The notes below the pieces were generated by a model. It was given only the letters and a program-made list of their open reading frames with translations. It did no database searches and was not told where the DNA came from. Made by a program: the position numbers and the translations under genes. 64,000 bases of DNA. Source: Spirosoma aerolatum. GTDB taxonomy: Bacteria > Bacteroidota > Bacteroidia > Cytophagales > Spirosomataceae. Location: assembly GCF_002056795.1 (NCBI RefSeq), contig NZ_CP020104.1, positions 620,001-684,000 of the forward strand, read 5' to 3'. Position 1 is the first letter of the stretch. The number at the start of each line of letters is the position of its first letter. This document shows positions 28,141-36,817 of this stretch, piece after piece.

Positions 28141-28311
28141 GTGCCCCGAGAAGGGGATTCGGTTACTATTCCTCCCCAGGTGACACACTGGCATGGTGCA
28201 GGCCCTTCTGGCCAATTCACCCACATAGCTATCAATCCAAACGTGAGTAAGGGAGGAGCCGTCAACTGGCTCCAAACCGTTACGGATGAAGAATACAATA
28301 AAGCGCCCTAG
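28141..28311 (+). pseudogene. Cupin-domain gene fragment, 3' end only
   Basis: The plus strand encodes GDSVTIPPQVTHWHGAGPSG, then QFTHIAINPN and VTDEEYNKAP to a TAG at 28309-28311. This is the metal-binding end of a cupin of the (R)-mandelonitrile-lyase/carboxymuconolactone-decarboxylase-like type: HWHGA and the HIAI-like strand. The N-terminal half is missing, and upstream sequence belongs to the AraC fragment on the other strand. Position and direction fit one deletion across a divergent promoter region. Confidence 0.65.
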
Positions 28312-28318
28312 CAGGAAC

Positions 28319-28356
28319 AAACAAACCGACTACTTTTGATTAGTCGGTTTGTTTTT
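28319..28356 (+). terminator. Terminator after the cupin fragment
   Basis: Arms 28319-28332 and 28341-28354 form a 14-bp perfect stem with an 8-base loop, followed by TT. It is the original terminator of the cupin gene. Confidence 0.75.
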
Positions 28357-28812
28357 CTATAAAGTGTACCCACATAAACGGCGCTTCATGAAACGCATAA
28401 GGGACCTATTTTTCAACATGAAGTTTTTCGTACTTAGGCCAGCTTACATGCCGAACTAGTCAATTACCAGGAAACGACGGCTACTAATCTGCAACATTCT
28501 AACTACACAGGTGTCATTGAGGACATTAGCTGAATCCTTTTCAACTTCACCCTCTATGATGCTTCGATTAATCTTGCTTTGGGGATCTTTTTTGCTGACG
28601 ACTCTTCTGGCCTTCCCCCAAGCAGCCAATTGCCTTATCGCCAGGTAAGCGGCTCTATCATTGCCCAATTTAAGCAATCCCGCGTACTTAAAGCCAATCT
28701 ACCCAGTACAGGTTCACGTTGAACTACTTCCTCTCATCATTAGCTTTTTCAGTAATCAGGCTTACTAGAAGTGTGGAGCAATGATTGTTTAATCCAGTAG
28801 ACCAGTCGATAG
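28357..28812. other. Intergenic region upstream of the first ECF/FecR/SusCD locus
   Basis: 456 bases. A 29-codon frame starting MLRLILLWGSFLLTTLLAF (from 28560) looks like a signal peptide with nothing after it. Another stretch stays open from 28534 to 28722 without a recognised domain. No intact gene; possibly more decayed sequence from the deletion event upstream. Confidence 0.35.
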
Positions 28813-29424
28813 ATGAGTGTAACACCGCCGACCAACGAACAAGTACTCTGGCTTACGTTCCAGTCGGGCGATGAAGGGGCTTTTCAGCAACTCTATCAAC
28901 TCCATATTCGGCATCTGCTCAACTATGGGCTGCGTCTTTGCGACTCGTTAGCGACCGTTGAAGACTGCATTCAGGATGTATTCACCGAACTATGGCACTA
29001 TCGGCAACGGGTTGCCCAGCCGGCTTCAGTGCGCTTTTATTTGCTGAAGGCACTTCGCAACCGGCTCAAAGCGCAGTACCGACGGGAGCAGCCGTTTATT
29101 TCAGGCTGGGATGATGATCGGGATGAAGTCGGTCAATCGATGTTTAGCATTGAGCCGTCGGCTGAACAGCAACTCATCGCCCTGGATATTGATTCCGAGC
29201 GAGCCGAAAAAATCCGGCTGGCCATGAATGCCTTATCGCCCCGGCAACGCGAAATAATTTACCTCCGCTACTTTAACGACCTGTCGTATGAGCAGATCTG
29301 TGAGTTGATGAACATTAACTACCAAACTGCCCGCTCACAGATTTATTCGAGTTTAAAACAATTGCGTATACTTCTGAAAGACAAAGAGTTGTCTTTACTG
29401 ATTTCCTTCTTTTTCTTCAATTAG
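28813..29424 (+). CDS. ECF sigma-70 factor of the FecI/SusCD-linked type
   Basis: 203 residues. Region 2 (FQQLYQLHIRHLLNYGLRLC, VEDCIQDVFTELWHYRQR) and region 4 (MNALSPRQREIIYLRYFNDL, SYEQICELMNINYQTARSQI) are intact. It is followed 72 bases later by the FecR anti-sigma gene and then SusC/SusD, the usual order of an ECF-regulated polysaccharide or nutrient locus. The C-terminal tail is hydrophobic (LLISFFFFN). Confidence 0.88.
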   Translation: MSVTPPTNEQVLWLTFQSGDEGAFQQLYQLHIRHLLNYGLRLCDSLATVEDCIQDVFTELWHYRQRVAQPASVRFYLLKALRNRLKAQYRREQPFISGWDDDRDEVGQSMFSIEPSAEQQLIALDIDSERAEKIRLAMNALSPRQREIIYLRYFNDLSYEQICELMNINYQTARSQIYSSLKQLRILLKDKELSLLISFFFFN

Positions 29425-29468
29425 GAAAATTTTTTACATTTTTTATACTACAAAAGGCTGCTTTTTCT

Positions 29469-29513
29469 TCACTGTATGATAGAATAACCTGATGGTATGA
29501 AATCATACAGTGA
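29469..29513 (+). promoter_or_regulatory. Hairpin that places the FecR start codon in its loop
   Basis: TCACTGTATGAT at 29469-29480 and ATCATACAGTGA at 29502-29513 are perfect 12-bp complements. The 21-base loop contains the FecR ATG (29497-29499). In the mRNA the ribosome start would sit in a hairpin, which could reduce anti-sigma translation relative to the sigma factor. Confidence 0.45.
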
Positions 29514-30546
29514 TTACCTGCCTTACGATACCGAAGCATTTCTGATGGATGCTTCCTTTCGGGACTGGATTGCGAAGCCAACTCCAGAGATGACGGCGTA
29601 CTGGCAAGGGCTGGTGGAAACCTATCCACACCTGCGTGACTCGTTTGAGCAAGCCCGGCTGCTCGCCCAGGGACTGGCCGCTACCTGGATTCCCTTTTCT
29701 GATGAATACACGGCTGATCTGTTTCAGCGGACGCTGGCCAATCGAACGCCCGAACCTGTGGAGCACACCGCTACGATCCGACCCATGCCACGCGTATCGT
29801 ATTGGACTTATGCCGCTGCCGCGCTGATTCCACTACTGATCGGCATTTGGGCCTACCTCTATTTTTTTCAGGAACGGCTGATTCAGAACGGGAATGCCCA
29901 GTTTCAGACACTTATCTTGTACGATGGAACGGAGGTAAGACTTAATGCCAACAGTCGACTGCGCATTCCCTCGCGTTTCCATTGGCGGTCGAACCGGGAA
30001 GTCTGGCTTACGGGCGAAGGTTTCTTTGCCGTTCAGAAACAGAAAAACGACGCGACTGGAAGCTATCGAAAATTCATCGTTCATGCCGAGCGGGCTGATA
30101 TTGCCGTATTGGGGACCCGATTCACGGTCTATACAAGATCTCAACGGACGCAGGTGTTGCTGGAAGAAGGGCGGATCGCTCTAACCGACCCGGTTAGCCA
30201 AAAAACAATCGTGATGAAGCCAGGGCAGCTAGCAACTTACCAGACAGGCGCATCGCGCTATACACTCGCCAAGGTCAATGCCGCTCAGCAACGCCCGCTG
30301 ACGGCCTGGCGCGACAAACTATTGGTGTTTGAAAATGCGTCGATGGCGGTTCTCGGGCAACGGTTCCGAGAGGTATATGGTGTGCAACTGGTGCTGGAAG
30401 GCGAGGGCTTTGCCGATCAGCAATTTACCGGTGAACTGCCTATCGATAATCAGGAGAAAGCCCTACGCATTCTTTCCGAAACCTTCGGGCTCAAAGCGGT
30501 ACCGTACCAGAACCGCATCTACTTTATTCCCAGTCCAGTGAACTGA
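29497..30546 (+). CDS. FecR family anti-sigma factor
   Basis: 349 residues, inner-membrane protein. An N-terminal cytoplasmic region of about 105 residues should bind the sigma factor. One transmembrane helix lies at about 107-128 (YAAAALIPLLIGIWAYLYFF). The periplasmic FecR domain follows (LYDGTEVRLNANSRLRIPSR, FHWRSNREVWLTGEGFFAVQ, GTRFTVYTRSQRTQVLLEEG). The last ~75 residues are the DUF4974-type domain (FENASMAVLGQRFREVYGVQ) that receives the signal from the SusC STN domain. The start codon lies in a predicted hairpin. Confidence 0.88.
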   Translation: MKSYSDYLPYDTEAFLMDASFRDWIAKPTPEMTAYWQGLVETYPHLRDSFEQARLLAQGLAATWIPFSDEYTADLFQRTLANRTPEPVEHTATIRPMPRVSYWTYAAAALIPLLIGIWAYLYFFQERLIQNGNAQFQTLILYDGTEVRLNANSRLRIPSRFHWRSNREVWLTGEGFFAVQKQKNDATGSYRKFIVHAERADIAVLGTRFTVYTRSQRTQVLLEEGRIALTDPVSQKTIVMKPGQLATYQTGASRYTLAKVNAAQQRPLTAWRDKLLVFENASMAVLGQRFREVYGVQLVLEGEGFADQQFTGELPIDNQEKALRILSETFGLKAVPYQNRIYFIPSPVN

Positions 30547-30633
30547 CGCAGGCAGTCGGCCTGTAAAAATAAAACCACACTCAGCGAGCGTGGCCTATTC
30601 AATTTATAAATTCTAAAACAAAGAACGTAAAAA

Positions 30634-33600
30634 ATGCCTAAACCCTTACATCGTGAGTGCCTTCATTTTGCTGCGTTGGCACTACTGACGGGCGGAATCG
30701 GCTCGGTTTCTGCCCAGACCCTGGCCCTGGCTCGTTATCAAAACCCGTCTGGTGTAAACCAACCAGCGCTCAATTCACTGGAACTCAAAACCCTGCTTGG
30801 ACAACTGGAAGGTAAGTATGGGGTTCGTTTTAATTACCGGGCGGCCCTGGTGCGTTCGGTTACGATTTTGACACCCCCGTTAGCCGATTTTAGTGAGCAT
30901 ATTCCCGAAACACTGAACCGGATTCTGGCACCAAAGGAATTGCAGTGTATCCAGATCGATGCCCGCACCTATGTCATCCAACCCGTAAGCAGTACAAAAA
31001 AAGGAGTAAAGTCCGAATCACCAAATACTGCCGACACACGTCCAATCATTACCCCTTCGCTTACTTCTATCGTTTTTGAGCAGGTGCAGGAACGTACCCT
31101 GAGTGGGCAAGTCGTGGATGCCGCATCCGGGCAGGGATTGCCGGGGGTTAGCGTTCTGATCAAAAATACCAGCAAGGGAACCGTTACCGATACGGACGGC
31201 AATTTTCGACTAGTTATTCCCAATCAAGCTGAAATCGTTGTGTTTTCGTTCATCGGCTACATCTCTCAGGAAGTTGCCGTTAAGAACCAAACCATACTGA
31301 CCGTCAAGCTGGTCGCTGACACCAAAGCGCTTAACGAAGTCGTGGTGGTCGGTTATGGTACCCAGAAGAAATCGGACGTGACTGGCGCGGTATCGACCAT
31401 TACAGCCGAAAAGCTAAAGTCACAGCCTGTTGCCGGTATTGATCAGGCATTAGCCGGGCAACTACCGGGCATTCAGGTTACCCAACCCTCAGGCGCGCCA
31501 GGTGGTGGGGTTCGAGTACGGGTGCGGGGATCTGGCTCTATTTCATCCAGCAACGAGCCGCTGTATGTGATTGACGGCTATCCAGTACAGGGAAACTTTG
31601 ATCAGAACTATAATCCGCTGACGACCCTCAATCCCGCCGATATTGAATCCATCAACGTACTCAAAGATGCCTCCTCAACGGCTATTTATGGTTCTCGAGG
31701 GTCAAATGGCGTGGTAATCATTACCACTAAACGAGGAAAAGCCGGAAAAACGCGGATTGATTTCGATGCGTATGTCGGTACCCAGTCGCTGGACCGACCC
31801 ATCAAGATGCTCAATGCCGCACAACTGGCCGAAATCGGTATCGAGGCTCGAAATGAATATTATCGCGATGTGATTGGGGGAAATCCGGCCGATAGCAACG
31901 AAGAGCGATTGAAGAAAACATCGGCCGGTCTGGCCCTGATTCCGCCCTTCTTTACTCAACCCAGCCCATACGATACCGACTGGCAGAAGGCCTTTTACCG
32001 AGCCGCGCCCATCAGTAGCTACAACGTGTCGGTCAGTGGTGGTAATGAACGGACTACGTTTTCGGTAGGGGCTGGGTATTTCAACCAGCAGGGCATTATT
32101 CCCAATACCAACCTGCTGCGTTACTCTATTCGGGCCAATATCGAATCGCAGGCTAGTGACCGACTCAAAATTGGGGTCAGTTTGCTGCCATCTGTCCGAA
32201 CCCAGCGCGTTGTCGATGTGGAAGGGCACGTGTCGGTGGGGGCAATCACGGGTACGCTTAATTTCCTGCCCCAATTGCCAGTTCAATACCCCGATGGAAC
32301 CTATAGTACCATGACCAACATGCAGTATGGGTTTCAGACGCCCGAAAATCCGCTGGTGATTGTCAATGAAGAAAATCGGCAGCAGTTGGCCTACCGGATG
32401 CTGGGAACGGTGTATGCTGATTATTCCCTTCTGAAAGATCTCAACCTGCGGGTAACCGTTGGGGGTGACCTGAATGCCTCGCGGGAAGATCGGTTTCGGT
32501 CGTCCAAAATTGGCAACCCCGGCCAGCCAGCGCCAACCGTACCGTCAGGATTTGCCAACGATGGGATGAGTTATAACTGGCTGAACGAAAATACCGCCAC
32601 CTACACCCGGCAGCTTGGAAACCATGGCTTTACGGCGCTGGCAGGGTATACCATTCAGAAAAACCGGAATTATGGAACCTCCTTAACGGCTATCAATTTC
32701 CCCAACGATCTGGTGACGACCCTCAATGCGGGGCAGATTAACGGGGGAAATACAACGCGTGACGAATGGGCCCTTTTGTCCTGGCTGGGTCGGATCAACT
32801 ACAATTACCAGGATCGGTATCTGCTAACCGTTAGCTTCCGGCGGGACGGCAGCAGTCGGTTTGGGTCCAATAATCGCTGGGGTAATTTCCCGTCGGTTGC
32901 GGCTGCCTGGCGAATCATCGACGAACCGTTTATGAAGTCGGTCAAAGCGATTAGCGACCTGAAGTTGCGGGCCAGCTACGGGCTAAACGGAAATAATTTT
33001 ATCAGTAACTACGGCTCGATTGGGCTAATTAGCACGTCCAATTACATCACCGGGGCTGGTACGGGCGCGCTGGCCAATGGCCTGGTACCTTCATCCATCG
33101 CGAACCCCGATCTGACCTGGGAAAAATCCAAGCAGGTAGATGTCGGTCTGGAAGTTGGTCTGTTCAACAACCGCCTGTTGCTGACTGCCGATTATTACAA
33201 CCGATTAACCTCGGGCTTACTATTGAATGTGCCGGTTCCGTCGATCACGGGTTTTACCAATGCCTTACAAAACATTGGTCAGGTAAAGAATTATGGGCTG
33301 GAGTTTGGCCTAATGAGTCGAAATATTGTGGGGAAAGGCTTTACCTGGACTACGGACGCCAATATCTCCTTCAACCGAAATCGGGTGCTGGCTCTGGGGC
33401 CCAAAGGCGATCCTATTCGTAGCTCTACCGACGTAGCCGATACGCACATCACCCAGATTGGATCGCCCATCAGCAATTATTATGGCTACCAGGTCGATGG
33501 TATTTTCCAGAACCAGGCGCAGGTCGATGCGGGGCCAACCTGGGCAGCACCGGTCATTACCCGGCCGGGTGATTTCCGATTCAAAGACATCAATGGGGAT

Positions 33601-34146
33601 GGAAAAATCGACGCCAACGACCGGACCGTCATTGGTACGCCCTACCCTAAATTTGTTTTTGGAATAACAAACACAATTAGCTACAAAGGATTCGACCTGA
33701 GTATATTACTACAGGGATCGCAGGGAAATCAGGTATTGTATTTGCAGCGCCGTTTCTTCGGTTTCGTCAATTCCAGCAATTCGTATGCGGATGTGGTAAA
33801 CCGGTGGCAGAGCGAAGCTAATCCGGGCGATGGCAAACATCCACGGGCGTATCCGGCGGGTAACTCCAATCAGGTAACATCCTACTATGTGGAAGATGGC
33901 TCGTATCTGCGGATTCGCAATGTTTCGCTGGGGTATCGACTGCCGGCTCCCTGGGCCAAACGCATCGGGATGCAGGGCTTACGCATCTATACGACGGGCC
34001 AGAACCTCTATACGTTTACCAAATACGCGGGTTACAATCCTGAAGTCAACCGAAACTACAGCGGTAATCCGCTTGTCGAAGGGGTCGATTATGGGGTTTA
34101 CCCACTCGCTCGCAGTTTCACCGTTGGTCTGAATGCTTCCTTCTAA
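30634..34146 (+). CDS. SusC/RagA family TonB-linked outer-membrane protein with STN domain
   Basis: 1170 residues. After a signal peptide (ends VSAQ near residue 28) comes an STN domain (about 50-115, FSEHIPETLNRILAPKELQC), a carboxypeptidase-D-like domain (about 150-235, TLSGQVVDAASGQGLPGVSV), the plug (VVVVGYGTQKKSDVTGAVST, GVRVRVRGSGSI, EPLYVIDGYPV, LKDASSTAIYGSRGSNGVV) and a 22-strand barrel ending FTVGLNASF. It imports a ligand, probably a glycan, with the SusD next to it. The STN domain should pass ligand binding to the FecR/ECF pair upstream. Confidence 0.92.
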   Translation: MPKPLHRECLHFAALALLTGGIGSVSAQTLALARYQNPSGVNQPALNSLELKTLLGQLEGKYGVRFNYRAALVRSVTILTPPLADFSEHIPETLNRILAPKELQCIQIDARTYVIQPVSSTKKGVKSESPNTADTRPIITPSLTSIVFEQVQERTLSGQVVDAASGQGLPGVSVLIKNTSKGTVTDTDGNFRLVIPNQAEIVVFSFIGYISQEVAVKNQTILTVKLVADTKALNEVVVVGYGTQKKSDVTGAVSTITAEKLKSQPVAGIDQALAGQLPGIQVTQPSGAPGGGVRVRVRGSGSISSSNEPLYVIDGYPVQGNFDQNYNPLTTLNPADIESINVLKDASSTAIYGSRGSNGVVIITTKRGKAGKTRIDFDAYVGTQSLDRPIKMLNAAQLAEIGIEARNEYYRDVIGGNPADSNEERLKKTSAGLALIPPFFTQPSPYDTDWQKAFYRAAPISSYNVSVSGGNERTTFSVGAGYFNQQGIIPNTNLLRYSIRANIESQASDRLKIGVSLLPSVRTQRVVDVEGHVSVGAITGTLNFLPQLPVQYPDGTYSTMTNMQYGFQTPENPLVIVNEENRQQLAYRMLGTVYADYSLLKDLNLRVTVGGDLNASREDRFRSSKIGNPGQPAPTVPSGFANDGMSYNWLNENTATYTRQLGNHGFTALAGYTIQKNRNYGTSLTAINFPNDLVTTLNAGQINGGNTTRDEWALLSWLGRINYNYQDRYLLTVSFRRDGSSRFGSNNRWGNFPSVAAAWRIIDEPFMKSVKAISDLKLRASYGLNGNNFISNYGSIGLISTSNYITGAGTGALANGLVPSSIANPDLTWEKSKQVDVGLEVGLFNNRLLLTADYYNRLTSGLLLNVPVPSITGFTNALQNIGQVKNYGLEFGLMSRNIVGKGFTWTTDANISFNRNRVLALGPKGDPIRSSTDVADTHITQIGSPISNYYGYQVDGIFQNQAQVDAGPTWAAPVITRPGDFRFKDINGDGKIDANDRTVIGTPYPKFVFGITNTISYKGFDLSILLQGSQGNQVLYLQRRFFGFVNSSNSYADVVNRWQSEANPGDGKHPRAYPAGNSNQVTSYYVEDGSYLRIRNVSLGYRLPAPWAKRIGMQGLRIYTTGQNLYTFTKYAGYNPEVNRNYSGNPLVEGVDYGVYPLARSFTVGLNASF

Positions 34147-34160
34147 CCCCTAGCTTTTCC

Positions 34161-35582
34161 ATGAAACGTTTTTCATCTAGCTTACTCCTTCTACTCGGAC
34201 TGGCCTCCTCGGCTTGCCAGGACGACTTCCTGGCCCTATCACCGATTTCGTCGGCCAACATCGATAAATTTTACCAGACTCCGGCCGATTTTCAGACGGC
34301 TATTCTGGGCGCATATTCGACCTTACAGACGGGCGGCATGTACGGAAACTGGTTTTTATTTGCCGAAGAACGCTCCGACAATACCGAACAGGAAGATTAC
34401 GCAGGGACCACGCAGGTCTATGGCGATTTTGATACGTTTACCCTACTGTCTACCAACAGTTTTATATCCGATGCCTGGAATGCCCATTATCGGTTGATCA
34501 ATCAGTGCAATACCGTTCTGAGCCGGATACCGTCGGTAAATTTTTCGGACGCCACCCAAAAAGACCAGTTGATCGGCGAAGCTAAATTTTTGCGGGCACT
34601 AGCCTATTTCAATCTGGTACGGGTGTATGGCGATGTTCCGCTGGTAACAACGGCCATTAGCGGGGCCGATGCCTATCAAGTCAATCGGAGTCCAGTAGCC
34701 GATATCTATACCCAAATTGGAGCCGACCTGGCCGATGCCAGTGCAAAACTGCCCGCGAGTTACACCGGAGCCAACCTAGGTAGAGCCACCAAAGGCGCTG
34801 CGGCAACGTTGCTGGGGAAAGTGTATCTGACGCAAAAGCAATATGATAAAGCCACCCAGACGCTCAAAACAGTAATTGATGCTGGTACCTACAGCTTGCT
34901 GCCTGCCTACGCCAGCGTGTTTCTGGATGCCAACGCGCAGAATAAAGAGTCGATTTTTGAAGTAGCCTATAAAGCCAGCAGTCAAGGTGAGGGCAGCACC
35001 TATGCTACCAATTTTTCGCCGAAACGGGGCGCCGTTTATGTCACGGGCCAGGGGAATGGGCAGGGCTACAACCGACCTACGCAGAACATGATTGCCGCCT
35101 ATGAGCCGGGTGATCTGCGCAAACCTGTGTCGTTAAGCGAAACCTGGACCGATGGTAAGCAGGTGTACAATGATCCCTACGTAAAAAAGCAATTCATTAC
35201 CCCCTTGGCGACTGCGTATGATGGCGATGGCAACTGGATTGTATTGCGTTACGCGGATGTGCTGCTTATGTATGCCGAAGCCCTGAATGAACAGGGGCAG
35301 ACCAGTCAGGCGCTTCCCTTTCTCAACCAGGTTCGGGTCCGGGCGGGACTTGCGGAGCGTACTGGTCTGTCGCAGGCTGATGCCCGGCTCGCACTGGAAC
35401 AGGAACGTCGCGTTGAGTTAGCCTTTGAAGGGCATCGCTGGTTCGACCTGGTTCGAACAGGCCGCGCCCTGACGGTGATGAAAGCAACGGGTAAGACTGT
35501 TTCGGAGCGGGATCTACTGTTCCCGATTCCCCAGCAGCAGATTGATATAAACCCGCTTTTAAAGCAAAACACGGGGTATTGA
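34161..35582 (+). CDS. SusD/RagB family nutrient-binding lipoprotein
   Basis: 473 residues, starting 14 bases after susC. Lipoprotein signal LLLLLGLASSAC with the acylated Cys at about residue 19. The SusD fold is shown by FYQTPADFQTAILGAYSTLQ, the TPR-type FLRALAYFNLVRVYGDVPLV, and the C-terminal LRYADVLLMYAEALNEQGQ, then RVELAFEGHRWFDLVRTGRA. It caps the SusC barrel at the cell surface. The bound glycan cannot be read from sequence. Confidence 0.92.
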   Translation: MKRFSSSLLLLLGLASSACQDDFLALSPISSANIDKFYQTPADFQTAILGAYSTLQTGGMYGNWFLFAEERSDNTEQEDYAGTTQVYGDFDTFTLLSTNSFISDAWNAHYRLINQCNTVLSRIPSVNFSDATQKDQLIGEAKFLRALAYFNLVRVYGDVPLVTTAISGADAYQVNRSPVADIYTQIGADLADASAKLPASYTGANLGRATKGAAATLLGKVYLTQKQYDKATQTLKTVIDAGTYSLLPAYASVFLDANAQNKESIFEVAYKASSQGEGSTYATNFSPKRGAVYVTGQGNGQGYNRPTQNMIAAYEPGDLRKPVSLSETWTDGKQVYNDPYVKKQFITPLATAYDGDGNWIVLRYADVLLMYAEALNEQGQTSQALPFLNQVRVRAGLAERTGLSQADARLALEQERRVELAFEGHRWFDLVRTGRALTVMKATGKTVSERDLLFPIPQQQIDINPLLKQNTGY

Positions 35583-35585
35583 TTT

Positions 35586-35629
35586 TAGTGTACTTTTCTT
35601 CCGCCAATCGGCGGAAGAAAAGTACACTA
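35586..35629. terminator. 20-bp perfect hairpin after SusD
   Basis: Arms 35586-35605 and 35610-35629 are perfect complements with a four-base loop, just 4 bases after the SusD stop codon. Confidence 0.7.
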
Positions 35630-35674
35630 GGGGCTAGTCTATTAGGGATACAAATAGATTATAAAAAAAGGCGT

Positions 35675-35764
35675 TTTTGTCATGCTGACGCAGGAAGCAT
35701 CTCAAAATTTCCTCATTGATAATTATGGATGCGTTAAGATGCTTCCTGCGTCAGCATGACAAAA
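35675..35764. repeat. REP-like palindromic element
   Basis: 28-bp arms at 35675-35702 and 35737-35764 are perfect complements with a 34-base AT-rich loop. The arm sequence TGACGCAGGAAGCATCT resembles the TGTCATGCTGA...GAAGCATCT palindromes that I recall as dispersed in Hymenobacter/Spirosoma-type genomes. Only one copy is in this window, so the repeat nature is inferred. Confidence 0.45.
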
Positions 35765-35783
35765 AATAAGCTAGCCTACTGGT

Positions 35784-36776
35784 ATGCAACCGCTTCTGAT
35801 TTTATACCTGATCGCCGGGTTATTTACCCGGTCTGGGCCAGCGGAGCCACCCGTTAACAATCGGTTGACCGCATTGACATCGCCTATTCTGTTTCGAGGT
35901 GACGAGCACACGGCCTATCGCGACCCGGCATTCCTCTATCACCAGGATAGTCTGTACGTCTTTTTTACACTGGTACGCATTGAGGAGGAGCATAAAATTT
36001 ACGCTTACGTTGCCATGAGTCGGACTAAAGACCTCCAGCATTGGACACCCATCCGCACCCTAACCCCCCGCGACCAACGGCTCAATTACAGTAGTCCCGG
36101 CAATGTTGTCCGGCAGGGCGACGAATGGGTATTGTGCCTGCAAACTTACCCCCGACCCGATTATACGACTGATCAAATGCCTCGGTATGCCACCCAGGAT
36201 GCCCGGATTTTTACGATGCGCAGCCGGGATTTACATCACTGGAGTAGCCCGGAGTTGCTTCGCGTGAAAGGGTCTTCCGTAACAGAAAAGGATATGGGAC
36301 GAATGATCGATCCGTATCTGCTGGCCGACAAAGACGCGCCGGGGAAATGGTGGTGTTTTTATAAACAGAATGGCGTCAGTATGTCGAGTTCTTACGATCT
36401 ACGTAACTGGACCTTTGTCGGCCATACCGAGTCAGGCGAAAATGCCTGTGTGTTAGTCGAAGATAGCCAGTACATTCTGATGCATTCCCCGAAAAACGGT
36501 ATCGGCTTAAAACGCTCAACGGATTTAAAAAGCTGGCAGGACTGGGGCGGACTCATAACACTGGGCCAGTCGGATTGGCCCTGGGCCAAGGGGCGACTGA
36601 CGGCGGGCGCGGTCCTGAACCTCAAACAAGTTCCTGCCTTTGGCAAATATGTGATGCTCTTCCACGGTTCCGGGCCACTGAGTGAAGAGGCTGGAGACTT
36701 CGACAAAAATGCGTCCATAGGCATTGCCTGGAGCGATGACCTGCTGAACTGGCAATGGCCCGCCAAGACCCGTTGA
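35784..36776 (+). CDS. GH43-like five-bladed propeller glycosidase
   Basis: 330 residues with a short hydrophobic N-terminus (LLILYLIAGLFTRSG) that may be a signal. The propeller blades are visible: YRDPAFLYHQDSLYVFFTLV with the Asp, MSRTKDLQHWTPIRT, MRSRDLHHWSSPELL, MIDPYLLADKDAPGKWWCFY, and FHGSGPLSEEAGDFDKNASI. The pattern fits family 43/117-type glycosidases of clan GH-F-like folds. The three acidic catalytic residues cannot be fixed with certainty. It follows the SusCD pair and is probably part of the locus. Confidence 0.65.
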   Translation: MQPLLILYLIAGLFTRSGPAEPPVNNRLTALTSPILFRGDEHTAYRDPAFLYHQDSLYVFFTLVRIEEEHKIYAYVAMSRTKDLQHWTPIRTLTPRDQRLNYSSPGNVVRQGDEWVLCLQTYPRPDYTTDQMPRYATQDARIFTMRSRDLHHWSSPELLRVKGSSVTEKDMGRMIDPYLLADKDAPGKWWCFYKQNGVSMSSSYDLRNWTFVGHTESGENACVLVEDSQYILMHSPKNGIGLKRSTDLKSWQDWGGLITLGQSDWPWAKGRLTAGAVLNLKQVPAFGKYVMLFHGSGPLSEEAGDFDKNASIGIAWSDDLLNWQWPAKTR

Positions 36777-36817
36777 TCAATTGGTCTTCGGCTTATAGAC
36801 AACCAAAACATACCTGA

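Noticed and set aside
28141..28320. N-terminal part of the 202-codon AraC frame
   Set aside because: It is antisense to the cupin fragment, so it is a chance extension and not AraC sequence.
28456..28677. 73-codon minus-strand frame
   Set aside because: No recognised features; in a decayed region.
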